Shown here: positions 48,319 through 56,699 of the stretch, in pieces
Position numbering within the stretch: position 1 is the first letter of the stretch
Layout of the letters: each line of letters starts with the position of its first letter
NCBI GenBank assembly: GCA_021741245.1
Contig: JAIOYF010000003.1
Coordinates: 124,001 to 188,000, forward strand
From: Paracoccaceae bacterium
GTDB taxonomy: Bacteria > Pseudomonadota > Alphaproteobacteria > Rhodobacterales > Rhodobacteraceae
Direction of reading: 5' to 3'
DNA length: 64,000 nucleotides
Notes under the pieces: model-generated
Seen by the model: only the letters and a program-made list of their open reading frames with translations
Databases searched by the model: none
Told to the model about the DNA's origin: nothing
Program-made: the position numbers and the translations under genes

Positions 48319-49176
48319 TCAGGCCTCAACCGGACGCAGGCCCAGAATGGCGCGGGCCTCAGCCGGGGTCGCCACGGGGCGGCCGTATTTTTGGCAAATC
48401 TCGACCGCGCGGGCGACAAGGGCTGCGTTCGAGGGCGCGAGCCTTGCCTTGTCCAGCCGCACGTTATCTTCAAGCCCGGTGCGGGCATGGCCACCCGAGG
48501 ATATCGCCCAATCGTTCACAACGATCTGGTTTGGCCCGATCCCGGCCGCGCACCACGGCACATCTGCCCCAAACAGGCGGTGCACGGTGTTGATATAGAA
48601 ATCAAACACCTCCCGATCCACGGGCATCGCGTTCTTCACGCCCATGACGAATTGCACATAGGGGGTTGGCGCAAGCTGGCCCTTCTCGGCCATCTGGGCG
48701 GCTTTGAAAATATGGCTCAGATCAAAGGCTTCGATCTCGGGCTTCACGTCATAGGTTAGCATTTCGGACGCCAGCCAATCCACCAGATCCGGCGGGTTTT
48801 CATAGACTCGCGTCGGGAAATTGTTGGAGCCCACGGAAAGTGAGGCCATGTCGGGCCGCAGCGGCAGCATGCCGCCCCGCGCCTGACCCGCACCAGACCG
48901 CCCGCCTGTGGACAGCTGGATGATCATGCCGGGGCAATGCGCCTCAACCGCCTCTTTCAGCCGGGCGAAACGCTCCGGGTCTGACGTCGGCTTGCCCTCA
49001 TCATCGCGCACATGGGCGTGCATGATGCTGGCCCCGGCCTCAAAGGCGGCATGGGTCGATTCCACCTGTTCGGAAATGGTGACGGGCACGGCCGGGTTGT
49101 CGGCTTTTGTCGGCACCGATCCGGTGATTGCAACGCAGATGATGCAGGGTTTGCCTGCATGCGCTTTGGTCATCAT
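48319..49176 (-). CDS. Beta-keto acid cleavage enzyme (BKACE, DUF849)
   Basis: A 285-residue TIM-barrel metalloenzyme that cleaves a beta-keto acid with acetyl-CoA to give acetoacetate and a CoA ester. The zinc-binding His-X-His is at His53 and His55 (IMHAHVRDDEGKPT), with LSTGGRSGAGQARGG near residue 97. Placed between pcaG and pcaB, the natural substrate here is probably 3-oxoadipate, giving succinyl-CoA plus acetoacetate, which would bypass the PcaIJ and PcaF steps. No pcaIJF is present in the window. Start M1 or M2 cannot be separated. Confidence 0.88.
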   Translation of the reverse strand: MMTKAHAGKPCIICVAITGSVPTKADNPAVPVTISEQVESTHAAFEAGASIMHAHVRDDEGKPTSDPERFARLKEAVEAHCPGMIIQLSTGGRSGAGQARGGMLPLRPDMASLSVGSNNFPTRVYENPPDLVDWLASEMLTYDVKPEIEAFDLSHIFKAAQMAEKGQLAPTPYVQFVMGVKNAMPVDREVFDFYINTVHRLFGADVPWCAAGIGPNQIVVNDWAISSGGHARTGLEDNVRLDKARLAPSNAALVARAVEICQKYGRPVATPAEARAILGLRPVEA

Positions 49177-49184
49177 GTGTCAGC

Positions 49185-49814
49185 CTATATATCCATGAAC
49201 ACGGTTTCATCGTCGCCCTGCAGGCTGATGTCGAACCTATACTGCCCCGCGGCGATTTTGGTCGCAATAAGGGTCTTCACGCGACCGCGCTGCTCGATGG
49301 AACCAAGGATCGGATCGGCGGCATGCAGGGCCGTATCCTCGGGAAAATAGAGCCGCGTGTTCAGCCCGATATTGATCCCACGTGAAACGATCCACAGGCT
49401 GAGGTGCGGGGCCTGCACGCGCCCCATGCGGCCGGGGCAGGGACCGGGCTTGATCGTATCCAGCGTCCAGACGCCACTGTCGAAATCGCTGATCACCCGG
49501 CCCCAACCGCGAAAGCCGGGGGCCACATCGGCGTGGCGCGGGTCCTCGGGGTGGGGATAGATGCCAGCTGCATCGGCCTGCCAGACCTCGATCAGCACAT
49601 CCTTCACCGACGCGCCAAGGCCATCATAGACGACCCCCTCAATCCGGACACGCTCGCCGGGCGCATTGGGGCCCGCGATATCGGTGCCCAATTCCCGCTC
49701 ATAAATCTCAAACCCGGCGGCACCGGGGGCAAGCCCGATATGCACATAAGGGCCTGCGGTCTGTGACGCGCTTTCGCGCAGGTAATTCAGGGGCTGGGTT
49801 TTGTTGTGGGCCAT
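49185..49814 (-). CDS. pcaG: Protocatechuate 3,4-dioxygenase alpha subunit
   Basis: Alpha chain of the ferric intradiol dioxygenase. The 209-residue protein has SASQTAGPYVHIGL near residue 14 and intradiol strands GVVYDGLGASVKDVLIEVWQADAAG near 60-84. The catalytic iron sits in the beta chain. I used ATG 49814, with GGAGGGGA upstream, 1 bp after the pcaH stop; a longer frame would overlap pcaH. Confidence 0.92.
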   Translation of the reverse strand: MAHNKTQPLNYLRESASQTAGPYVHIGLAPGAAGFEIYERELGTDIAGPNAPGERVRIEGVVYDGLGASVKDVLIEVWQADAAGIYPHPEDPRHADVAPGFRGWGRVISDFDSGVWTLDTIKPGPCPGRMGRVQAPHLSLWIVSRGINIGLNTRLYFPEDTALHAADPILGSIEQRGRVKTLIATKIAAGQYRFDISLQGDDETVFMDI

Positions 49815-49815
49815 G

Positions 49816-50538
49816 TCAGTTCCCCTCCAGCCGGTTTTCAAACAGGGTCGAACGTCGCCCCCGCAAGACGATGTCGAACTTGTAGGCAAGGCAATCCATC
49901 GGAATAGCCGTGTTCATGTCCAGTACCGCCGTCAACTGCTCCACCGCTTGCGGATCGGGGATGGTCTGCACGATAGGGCATTTCGGGATCAGCGGGTCGC
50001 CCTCGAAATAAAGCTGGGTGATCAGACGTTGGCTGAACGAGGTGCCAAAGACCGACACGTGGATATGCGCGGGCCGCCATGAGTTGACGTAGTTCAGCCA
50101 CGGATAGGGGCCGGGTTTGATGGTGCGGAAAAAGTAATAGCCCTGATCGTCGGTGATCGTGCGCCCGCAGCCGCCAAAATTGGGGTCCAGCGCGCCAAGA
50201 TACACGTCCTTTTTGTGCCGATAGCGGCCCGAGGCATTGGCCTGCCAGATTTCGACCAAGGTTTTTGGCACTGGCCTTGCGTTTTCGTCCAAAACCCGCC
50301 CGTGCAAAATGATCCGCTCACCCACCGGGTCGCCGCCATGATCGAAATTCTTGATCAGGTCATGGTCCAGCGGTCCCATATCGTTATGGCCAAAGGCGGG
50401 GCCGGTGATTTCCGACAGGCTTTGCTGCACGGTCAACAGCGCCTGCTTGGGCGAGCGTGGCACGCTGGTCTTGTAGCCGGGGTGATAGGACGGCGGGTGC
50501 AGTGTGCGGTCACGCATATAGAATTCTGCGGGCTTCAT
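49816..50538 (-). CDS. pcaH: Protocatechuate 3,4-dioxygenase beta subunit
   Basis: Catalytic chain of the enzyme that opens protocatechuate to 3-carboxy-cis,cis-muconate. The 240-residue protein shows the iron ligands of the family: Tyr in [15 protein letters not shown], and the two His in [11 protein letters not shown]. The intradiol signature [27 protein letters not shown] is near residue 85. It overlaps pcaC by 4 bp. Confidence 0.95.
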   Translation of the reverse strand: MKPAEFYMRDRTLHPPSYHPGYKTSVPRSPKQALLTVQQSLSEITGPAFGHNDMGPLDHDLIKNFDHGGDPVGERIILHGRVLDENARPVPKTLVEIWQANASGRYRHKKDVYLGALDPNFGGCGRTITDDQGYYFFRTIKPGPYPWLNYVNSWRPAHIHVSVFGTSFSQRLITQLYFEGDPLIPKCPIVQTIPDPQAVEQLTAVLDMNTAIPMDCLAYKFDIVLRGRRSTLFENRLEGN

Positions 50539-50921
50539 TTGGTATCCTCCTGCGCCATGGCGGCAAAGGTTTCCTTGGCGATCCTGATGGCATTATTGGC
50601 GCGGGGCACGCCTGCATAGATGGCCACGTGCAAAAGTGCCTCCATCACATCGGCCTCACTGGCGCCCGTGTTGCGGGTGGCGCGCAGGTGCAGGGCCAGC
50701 TCATGGTCATTGCCGAGGCCAGCAAGCAAGGCGATGGTCATCATCGACCGTTCGCGCAGCGAGATCGTGTCCCGCGCCCAGACATGCCCCCATGCCGCAT
50801 CGGTGATCAGCGCCTGAAATGGCGCATCGGCTGGGGTCTGGTTGGCCAAGGATCGGTCGACATGGGCATCGCCCAGCACGCGGCGGCGCGTGGCTGTGCC
50901 TTTTTCGCGAAGGTCAGTCAT
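50535..50921 (-). CDS. pcaC: 4-carboxymuconolactone decarboxylase
   Basis: Decarboxylates 4-carboxymuconolactone to the beta-ketoadipate enol-lactone. The 128-residue, all-helical AhpD-like protein has [31 protein letters not shown] around residues 58-88 and [19 protein letters not shown] near 93-110. Overlaps pcaD by 4 bp and pcaH by 4 bp. Confidence 0.95.
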   Translation of the reverse strand: MTDLREKGTATRRRVLGDAHVDRSLANQTPADAPFQALITDAAWGHVWARDTISLRERSMMTIALLAGLGNDHELALHLRATRNTGASEADVMEALLHVAIYAGVPRANNAIRIAKETFAAMAQEDTK

Positions 50922-51670
50922 GTGGGCAGGTCCTTTGCAAAACTCTGGATCAGGGCAGCGGTTTTTTGCGGGGCGTCGATGGCCGGGATATGCCCGGAAC
51001 CGATGAGTGTTTCCAGCCGCGCGCCGGGAATAATCGCCGCCGTTTGTGCCACAAGGGCCAGCGGTGTTGCCTGATCCTCGGACCCGGCCAGAACAAGTGT
51101 GGGCACCCGCAAGGCAGGCAGTTGTGCCCGAAGGTCCGCCTTGGCCAGGGCCTCGCAGGTGCCGATATAGCCGTCCAGATCACAGCGCAGCAGCATTGTC
51201 TGCCACGGCAGGCTGTCGGGGCTGTGCAAAAAGTCGGGGGCAAACCAGCGTTCCAGAATGGCCCCGCTGATGGCGGCTATGCCCCCCGTGCGCAGGGCGG
51301 CAATCCGGGTCGCCCACATTTCTGCCGTGCCGATTTTTGCTGCGGTGTTGCTCAGGATCAGGCCCGAAACCCGGTCCGGATGGGCGAGGGCTACGGCCTG
51401 CGCGATCAGTCCGCCCACCGAACAGCCCGCCACAATGGCGCGCCCGATGCCAAGGTGATCCATCAGCGCAATCACATCTTGCGCCAGATCCTCAACCGTC
51501 CAAGGCTGCGCAGGCGTGGCCGATAGCCCATGGCCGCGCTTGTCAAAGCTGATGCAGCGCAGGCCGGGCAGGGCGGTCGTGACCCCCTCCCACATCCGTA
51601 GATCGGTGCCCAAGGAATTGGCAAAAAGGATCGTCATCCCCCCATGTGGGCCGCTGTCGCGATAATTCAT
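50918..51670 (-). CDS. pcaD: 3-oxoadipate enol-lactonase
   Basis: Alpha/beta hydrolase of 250 residues that opens the enol-lactone to 3-oxoadipate. The nucleophile Ser is in GCSVGG near residue 94, the oxyanion part is FANSLGTDLRMW, and the catalytic His is in GSGHIPAID near the end. ATG 51670 is chosen because it begins the conserved MNYRDSG segment. It is the first gene of pcaDCHG-BKACE-pcaB, divergent from pcaQ. Confidence 0.93.
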   Translation of the reverse strand: MNYRDSGPHGGMTILFANSLGTDLRMWEGVTTALPGLRCISFDKRGHGLSATPAQPWTVEDLAQDVIALMDHLGIGRAIVAGCSVGGLIAQAVALAHPDRVSGLILSNTAAKIGTAEMWATRIAALRTGGIAAISGAILERWFAPDFLHSPDSLPWQTMLLRCDLDGYIGTCEALAKADLRAQLPALRVPTLVLAGSEDQATPLALVAQTAAIIPGARLETLIGSGHIPAIDAPQKTAALIQSFAKDLPT

Positions 51671-51771
51671 ATGGCCCCAAGGCCGCAAAAGGCATGGCAT
51701 GGATGGTCCTCCCGCCCCTTCTGTGCCATGAATTTAGGGATCATAATAATAGAAAATGCGGTGTGAGCTAT

Positions 51772-52716
51772 ATGGATTTGGTTATACATCCGGGCGTAAA
51801 GCTGCGGCACATCCGCGTCTTCTTGCAAATTTCCGACAGCGCCACGCTGTCGGCGGCGGGGCAGGTCTTGGGCCTGTCGCAACCTGCAATCTCAAAATCC
51901 CTTGCCGAGTTGGAAGGGTTGATTGGCGCGCCCTTGGTTCATCGCCTTGGCCGAAAGCTGGTTCTGACGGCAGAGGGTGAACAGGTGCGCCGCCACGCGC
52001 GAGAGGCCTTGGCCAGTCTTGATGCCGCAGCCCGTGCCGCCCGCGCCGTGCCAGCGCATCAAACCGTTGGCGTCGGGCTTTTGCCAACGGTGTCGACCCG
52101 TTTCTTCCCCGCCGTGATCGGGCGTTACATGCAGCAAGGCGCGCGCGCCACGCTGGCCGTCGAAACCGGCTCCCACCCGTTTTTGGTGCGCAAGCTGCGG
52201 GATCGTCAGATTGATCTGATGATTGGCCGCATGCCGAATGCCGCCGAGATGGAGGGATTGGAGTTCGAATTTCTGTATGAAGAACCCGTGGTTGCCGTGG
52301 TCAGGGCCGATCATCCGCAGCGGCGCGCCGGGATGCCCGAGGTTCTGAGGGCCAGCCCCCTTGTCCTGCCCCCGCATGAGGCGATCATCCGCAAAAGCGT
52401 GGATGAATATCTGGCTGCCCTTGGCTTTGCAGGACTGCGCCCGGCGGTCGAGACAAGCACACTTGCCCTTGGGCGCGGGATTGTCCTTGCCTCGGATGCG
52501 GTGTGGTTCATCTCATTGGGGGTGGTGCAAAACGAGGTGGACGCGGGGCAACTGGCCTGCATCCCGCTGGGCGCAACTTATCTGTCGGGTGCGGTCGGCA
52601 TGACGCGGTTGCGGGGGGCCACGCTTGGCGAACCCGCGCTGGATCTGATGCGCTATGCCCGCGAGCGGGCCTTTGGTGTCGCATCTGGTCAATCACGCGC
52701 CCCTGATCTAGGGTAG
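51772..52716 (+). CDS. pcaQ: LysR-family activator PcaQ
   Basis: A 314-residue LysR regulator. The N-terminal HTH is at about residues 8-66 (ATLSAAGQVLGLSQPAISKSLAELE) and the effector domain follows. Its place, divergent from pcaDCHG with a 101-bp gap, and its overall sequence fit PcaQ, which activates the pca operon with 3-oxoadipate-type ligands. I did not find a clean ATAACC-N4-GGTTAT site in the gap. Confidence 0.87.
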   Translation: MDLVIHPGVKLRHIRVFLQISDSATLSAAGQVLGLSQPAISKSLAELEGLIGAPLVHRLGRKLVLTAEGEQVRRHAREALASLDAAARAARAVPAHQTVGVGLLPTVSTRFFPAVIGRYMQQGARATLAVETGSHPFLVRKLRDRQIDLMIGRMPNAAEMEGLEFEFLYEEPVVAVVRADHPQRRAGMPEVLRASPLVLPPHEAIIRKSVDEYLAALGFAGLRPAVETSTLALGRGIVLASDAVWFISLGVVQNEVDAGQLACIPLGATYLSGAVGMTRLRGATLGEPALDLMRYARERAFGVASGQSRAPDLG

Positions 52717-52741
52717 TGGTGACGTTTTGAAAGCCCCAGAC

Positions 52742-53638
52742 ATGGCCGCTGTCCTTCCCCTTTCCGGCCATATCGCACGCCCCGTAAAGGGAGTTATTCT
52801 GGTCGCCTTGGCCACCCTTGTATTTGCCTTGGCCGATATGATCACCAAACAGCAATCCATGCGCCACCCGGTCGCGGTTGTGGTCGCGGTGCGTTACATC
52901 GTCAATCTGGCCTTTCTGATTGCGATCTTTGGGCCAAGGCTCGGGCGTGGGCTTTGGGCCGTGAACCGGCCCGGACTGGTCTTTGTGCGCAGCCTGTGCC
53001 TGACCCTTGCGTCCTTGACGATGGGGCTTGCGCTGCGCGAGATGCCCTTGGGCGAGACGGTGGCCATCATCTATCTTTATCCCATCGCAGTCATGTTGTT
53101 AGCTGTGCCACTTTTGGGCGAAACGGTTCGGCCTTTGGGGTGGGTTGGCGCGGCTTGCGGTTTTGTCGGGGTCTTTTTGATCGTGCGGCCGGGCAGCGGG
53201 TTGGCCCCGCTTGGGGTGATGTTCGCGCTGGCCAATGCGGTCTGTGCGACTGGCTATAACCTGTTGACCCGCTTTTTGTCGCACAGCGAAAACACCGTGG
53301 CCTTGCTGTTCCAGACAGCACTTCTTGGCTGTGTCTTCTTTTGCCTCATGGCCCTCGGGTCGCTTGAGGGGCTTGTCATCGGGTGGCAAGACCTTGGGAT
53401 GATGGTGCTTTTGGGGGCATTGGCGACGCTTGGGCATTTCTTGTTTACCGCCGCCTACCGCGAGGCGACTGCGTCCCATCTGGCCCCGATCACCTATCTG
53501 CATCTGTTTTGGGCCACGGGTCTGGGCTGGCTGGTCTTTGGGCATCTGCCGGATACCTTCGCCCTTGGGGGGATGGCCCTGATTTTTGTGGCGGGTGTTC
53601 TCGTCACGATGTGGTCGGGCCGCGCGGTCAAAGCTTGA
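52742..53638 (+). CDS. EamA/DMT-family transporter
   Basis: A 298-residue protein with ten membrane helices in two EamA repeats. The first repeat ends in ALREMPLGETVAIIYLYPIAVML and the second in YLHLFWATGLGWLVFGHLPD, both typical. It follows pcaQ on the same strand by 25 bp, so a role in moving an aromatic compound or metabolite is possible but unproven. ATG 52742 is preferred to the upstream TTG. Confidence 0.88.
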   Translation: MAAVLPLSGHIARPVKGVILVALATLVFALADMITKQQSMRHPVAVVVAVRYIVNLAFLIAIFGPRLGRGLWAVNRPGLVFVRSLCLTLASLTMGLALREMPLGETVAIIYLYPIAVMLLAVPLLGETVRPLGWVGAACGFVGVFLIVRPGSGLAPLGVMFALANAVCATGYNLLTRFLSHSENTVALLFQTALLGCVFFCLMALGSLEGLVIGWQDLGMMVLLGALATLGHFLFTAAYREATASHLAPITYLHLFWATGLGWLVFGHLPDTFALGGMALIFVAGVLVTMWSGRAVKA

Positions 53639-53646
53639 GGGTCAGG

Positions 53647-55077
53647 CTAAGCGCCTTGCGGCACAAGGGCTTTTACAAAGGCGCGATAGTTGGACAGATA
53701 GGCCTGCCGCGTATAACGCTCCAACCCAAGGCTTGTGCCGCGTTGATAATGCGCCGGGCGTGACAAAACCCGCCGCATCGCCCCCGCAATCGCGTCGATA
53801 TCGCCGGGCCTGACCAGCTCCCCCTTGATACCCGACAAGATCATCTCGCGCGGGCCATAGTTGACGTCATAGGAGATCACCGGGCAACCATTTGACAGCG
53901 CTTCGAGGATGGAAAGACCGAAGCCTTCGGTCATGGTCGGATAGACCGAGGCAATCGCACCCCGGAACACATCCAAGGGACGGTTGGTATAGCCCATAAG
54001 GCGCACGCGGTCGCCACAGCGCAGGGCGGCAATCTGGCCTTCCAGCTGGACCTGCCCACTGCCGACGCCATAGATCAGATAATCCACGTCTGGAAACTCA
54101 TCCTTGATCTTGCAAAAGGCCGCGATGCATTCGTCAATGGGTTTGCCCTGCAATTCCAAGCGCGAAACGGTGACAAGGTGCTTGCGCGCCTTCACCGGCT
54201 TGCCCGATGTCTCGCAAAAATGCGGAATGACATGGACCTTGGCGGCAGGCGAAACATCGGCCTCCATCTGCATCTTGTGAACTTCAGTGGAGGTCACAAT
54301 CGCCTCGCCCTTGAAATTTTCGATCAGGAATTGCGAGCGGGGCACGATCTCACCCTTTGGGCCCCGATGATCGGCATGCAAGAACAAGGCCCGCTGCGCC
54401 TTGGTGACCGAGGAGAGGTAGGCCGAGGTCACGCCATCGAAAAACACAACCGAGCGGTCCCAAGGGATCATCTCGAAAAAGGCACAGCCAAAGGCGCGGG
54501 GCATGCGATAGATCTTGCCGTCGATCAGGTTCCGGCCAAGCTGAAACTCGCCGCCCTTGGTCTTTGTCCATCGGATGGGCAGGCCTTTGACGAAATCCGT
54601 CGTCTCTACCACGCCGTCGGCCTTTTTTTGAACCAGCTGATGAAGGGCGCCGTCAATCAAAAGATAGTCAAGATCGCCGTCCTCATGGGGAACAACGCGC
54701 TTGATCATGGTGCCCAAGAGCGAGGTCTTGGTCTTGTCGACCATGACCTCTTGGCCCTGTCGCGTGTAAAGGGTCGTGTTGCCCTTTTTCTCGCTGTGGT
54801 CAAAGGCGGGGAACCCGTCGAACACCGTGATCCCGGCGTTCAGCGCGATCTGATAGCAGGCCTCTGGCACGGTGACGTTTCGCACGCGTTGGGCGATGGT
54901 TCCTGCGGCCTGAAGGTCGAGGAAATTGAGCTTGCGGCGCGGGCAATGGTCGATGCTGAGCAAGATCGGCTCAAACTCATCCATCTCGGCCAAGGCATTC
55001 ATGCGGTGATAGACGGCCTTGATCTTGCCGCCGCCCCCAAGGCCGATCCGTTCAAAGATGCTATAGACCCGTGTCAA
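53647..55077 (-). CDS. GT4-family glycosyltransferase, TarM/GtfA-like
   Basis: A 476-residue glycosyltransferase of the GT-B fold. An extended N-terminal half (about 1-290) with beta-strand-rich insert precedes the donor domain. The nucleotide-sugar motif is EGFGLSILE, where Glu384 and Glu392 form the E-X7-E retaining-GT4 signature, followed by SNGCPVISYDVNYGPREMI. The arrangement resembles Gram-positive TarM, TagE and accessory-Sec GtfA, which glycosylate teichoic acid or serine-rich proteins. That is unusual in an alphaproteobacterium and suggests horizontal transfer. The acceptor is unknown. It has no sugar-biosynthesis neighbours. Confidence 0.82.
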   Translation of the reverse strand: MTRVYSIFERIGLGGGGKIKAVYHRMNALAEMDEFEPILLSIDHCPRRKLNFLDLQAAGTIAQRVRNVTVPEACYQIALNAGITVFDGFPAFDHSEKKGNTTLYTRQGQEVMVDKTKTSLLGTMIKRVVPHEDGDLDYLLIDGALHQLVQKKADGVVETTDFVKGLPIRWTKTKGGEFQLGRNLIDGKIYRMPRAFGCAFFEMIPWDRSVVFFDGVTSAYLSSVTKAQRALFLHADHRGPKGEIVPRSQFLIENFKGEAIVTSTEVHKMQMEADVSPAAKVHVIPHFCETSGKPVKARKHLVTVSRLELQGKPIDECIAAFCKIKDEFPDVDYLIYGVGSGQVQLEGQIAALRCGDRVRLMGYTNRPLDVFRGAIASVYPTMTEGFGLSILEALSNGCPVISYDVNYGPREMILSGIKGELVRPGDIDAIAGAMRRVLSRPAHYQRGTSLGLERYTRQAYLSNYRAFVKALVPQGA

Positions 55078-55229
55078 ATGCAGATCAGCCTTGGTTCAAT
55101 CAAAAGGATGAGGCCATCGTGTCATATCTTTCGCGACCAAGGAATCGTTTCTTTGCAAAGGTTTTGCGGGGTGTGACCGAACTGAAACGGTGCAATCCGC
55201 CCGACAGATGATGCCGGGCGGACCTTTTT
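55078..55229 (+). ncRNA. Candidate small RNA ending in a strong terminator
   Basis: On the plus strand, an inverted repeat TCCGCCCG (55196-55203) and CGGGCGGA (55215-55222) is followed by CCTTTTTTT, a complete Rho-independent terminator. No plus-strand gene precedes it; the neighbours on both sides read leftward. A short RNA starting within about 120 bp upstream would explain it. No promoter could be fixed by eye. Confidence 0.3.
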
Positions 55230-55306
55230 TTGCGACGACGCGTGGCCGACACTTCACCCCAGATGACGCTCACGCGTCAGGCTTGGTGGCCTCGCTGCTG
55301 CACGCC

Positions 55307-56680
55307 TTAGCCAAGTACGTTGCGAACCGCTTTTCGGGCGGCGGCGATGACGATATCAGCCTCGTCCTTGGTCATGCACAGCGGTGGGGCAAAGCCAAGG
55401 ATATCGCCTTGTGGCATCGCGCGTCCGATCACGCCCTGTTCCAACAGGGCCCCCGCAATGGCCGGGCCGATCTTGCGGGCCGGATCGAAAAAGCGGCGGT
55501 CGTCGCGGTCTTCGACGAATTCCACAGCAGCCATCAAGCCATCGCCGCGCACTTCGCCCACATTGGCATGGTCGGCCAAGGCATCTGTCAGACCTTTGCG
55601 GAAATATGCGCCGACCTCGCCCGCGTTTGTCACAAGGTCCATCTCGTCGATAAGCTTCAGGTTCGCCACACCTGCCGCCGCACAGATCGGATGCGCCGAA
55701 TAGGTCCAGCCATGCCCGATGGGGCCAAGCTGATCGGAGCCTTGCACCAAAACCTCCCACATCCGCTGCGAGACGATCGATCCTGACAGCGGCGCATAGG
55801 CCGATGTCAGACCCTTGGCGATGGTGATTAGATCGGGCTCCATCCCATAATGCGTTGAGCCGAACATGGTGCCCAGACGGCCAAAGCCCGTGACGACCTC
55901 ATCCGCCACCAGCAAGATGTCGTATTTCGTCAAGACCGCCTGAATTGCGGCCCAATAGCCCTGTGGCGGGGGAACGATGCCGCCGGTGCCCAGGATCGGC
56001 TCACCGATAAAGGCCGCAATGGTATCGGGGCCTTCGGCAAGGATCATCTCTTCCAGTTTGGCCGCGCAATGGGCGGAGAATTGCTCCTCCGTCTGGCTGC
56101 GATCTTCGCGGCGGAAGAAATAGGGGGCTTCGGTGTGCAAGATCGGCGCGCGGGGCAAATCGAAATTGGCATGAAACAGCGACAGACCCGTCAGCGATCC
56201 GGTCATCACACCCGAGCCGTGATAGCCACGCCAACGGCTGATGATCTTTTTCTTCTCGGGGCGACCAAGGATGTTGTTGTAATACCAGATCAGCTTGATG
56301 TTGGTTTCATTGGCATCTGACCCGGACAGGCCAAAGTAAACCCGGCTCATATGCGCCGGGGCGCGTTCCATGATCATGCGGGCAAGGGTGATGCTGACCT
56401 CGGTCCCATGGCCGACATAGGCGTGGTAATAGGCCAGTTCGCGCGCCTGTTCGGCGATGGCATCGGCAATCTCGGTCCGGCCATAGCCGACATTCACGCA
56501 ATAAAGGCCGGCAAAGGCATCAAGGCTGCGCTTGCCATTGGTGTCGTGGATATAGCAGCCCTCGCCCCCGGCGATTACACGGCGCGGGGTCTCGCCGCGT
56601 GCGTGCATCCCCATATGGGTTGAGGGGTGAAAGAAATGGTCGCGGTCCCAAGCGTTCAGTTCATTTTCGCGGTCAAGCAT
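55307..56680 (-). CDS. atf: Class III aminotransferase of the ectoine pathway (2,4-diaminobutyrate transaminase type)
   Basis: A 457-residue PLP-dependent aminotransferase. The internal-aldimine lysine is Lys289 (TIAKGLTS), Asp260 (VADE) contacts the pyridine nitrogen, and GSDANETNIKLIW is near 120-132. In the ectoine route it converts 2,4-diaminobutyrate, from ectoine hydrolysis, to aspartate-semialdehyde. It is 19 bp after ssd in the same leftward unit, which supports this role over a general omega-aminotransferase. Confidence 0.88.
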   Translation of the reverse strand: MLDRENELNAWDRDHFFHPSTHMGMHARGETPRRVIAGGEGCYIHDTNGKRSLDAFAGLYCVNVGYGRTEIADAIAEQARELAYYHAYVGHGTEVSITLARMIMERAPAHMSRVYFGLSGSDANETNIKLIWYYNNILGRPEKKKIISRWRGYHGSGVMTGSLTGLSLFHANFDLPRAPILHTEAPYFFRREDRSQTEEQFSAHCAAKLEEMILAEGPDTIAAFIGEPILGTGGIVPPPQGYWAAIQAVLTKYDILLVADEVVTGFGRLGTMFGSTHYGMEPDLITIAKGLTSAYAPLSGSIVSQRMWEVLVQGSDQLGPIGHGWTYSAHPICAAAGVANLKLIDEMDLVTNAGEVGAYFRKGLTDALADHANVGEVRGDGLMAAVEFVEDRDDRRFFDPARKIGPAIAGALLEQGVIGRAMPQGDILGFAPPLCMTKDEADIVIAAARKAVRNVLG

Positions 56681-56699
56681 TGTGGTTCCTTTCCCGCTC

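Noticed and set aside
51671-51771. PcaQ binding site in the pcaD-pcaQ gap
   Set aside because: No copy of the ATAACC-N4-GGTTAT-type inverted repeat was found; only AT-rich sequence is present.
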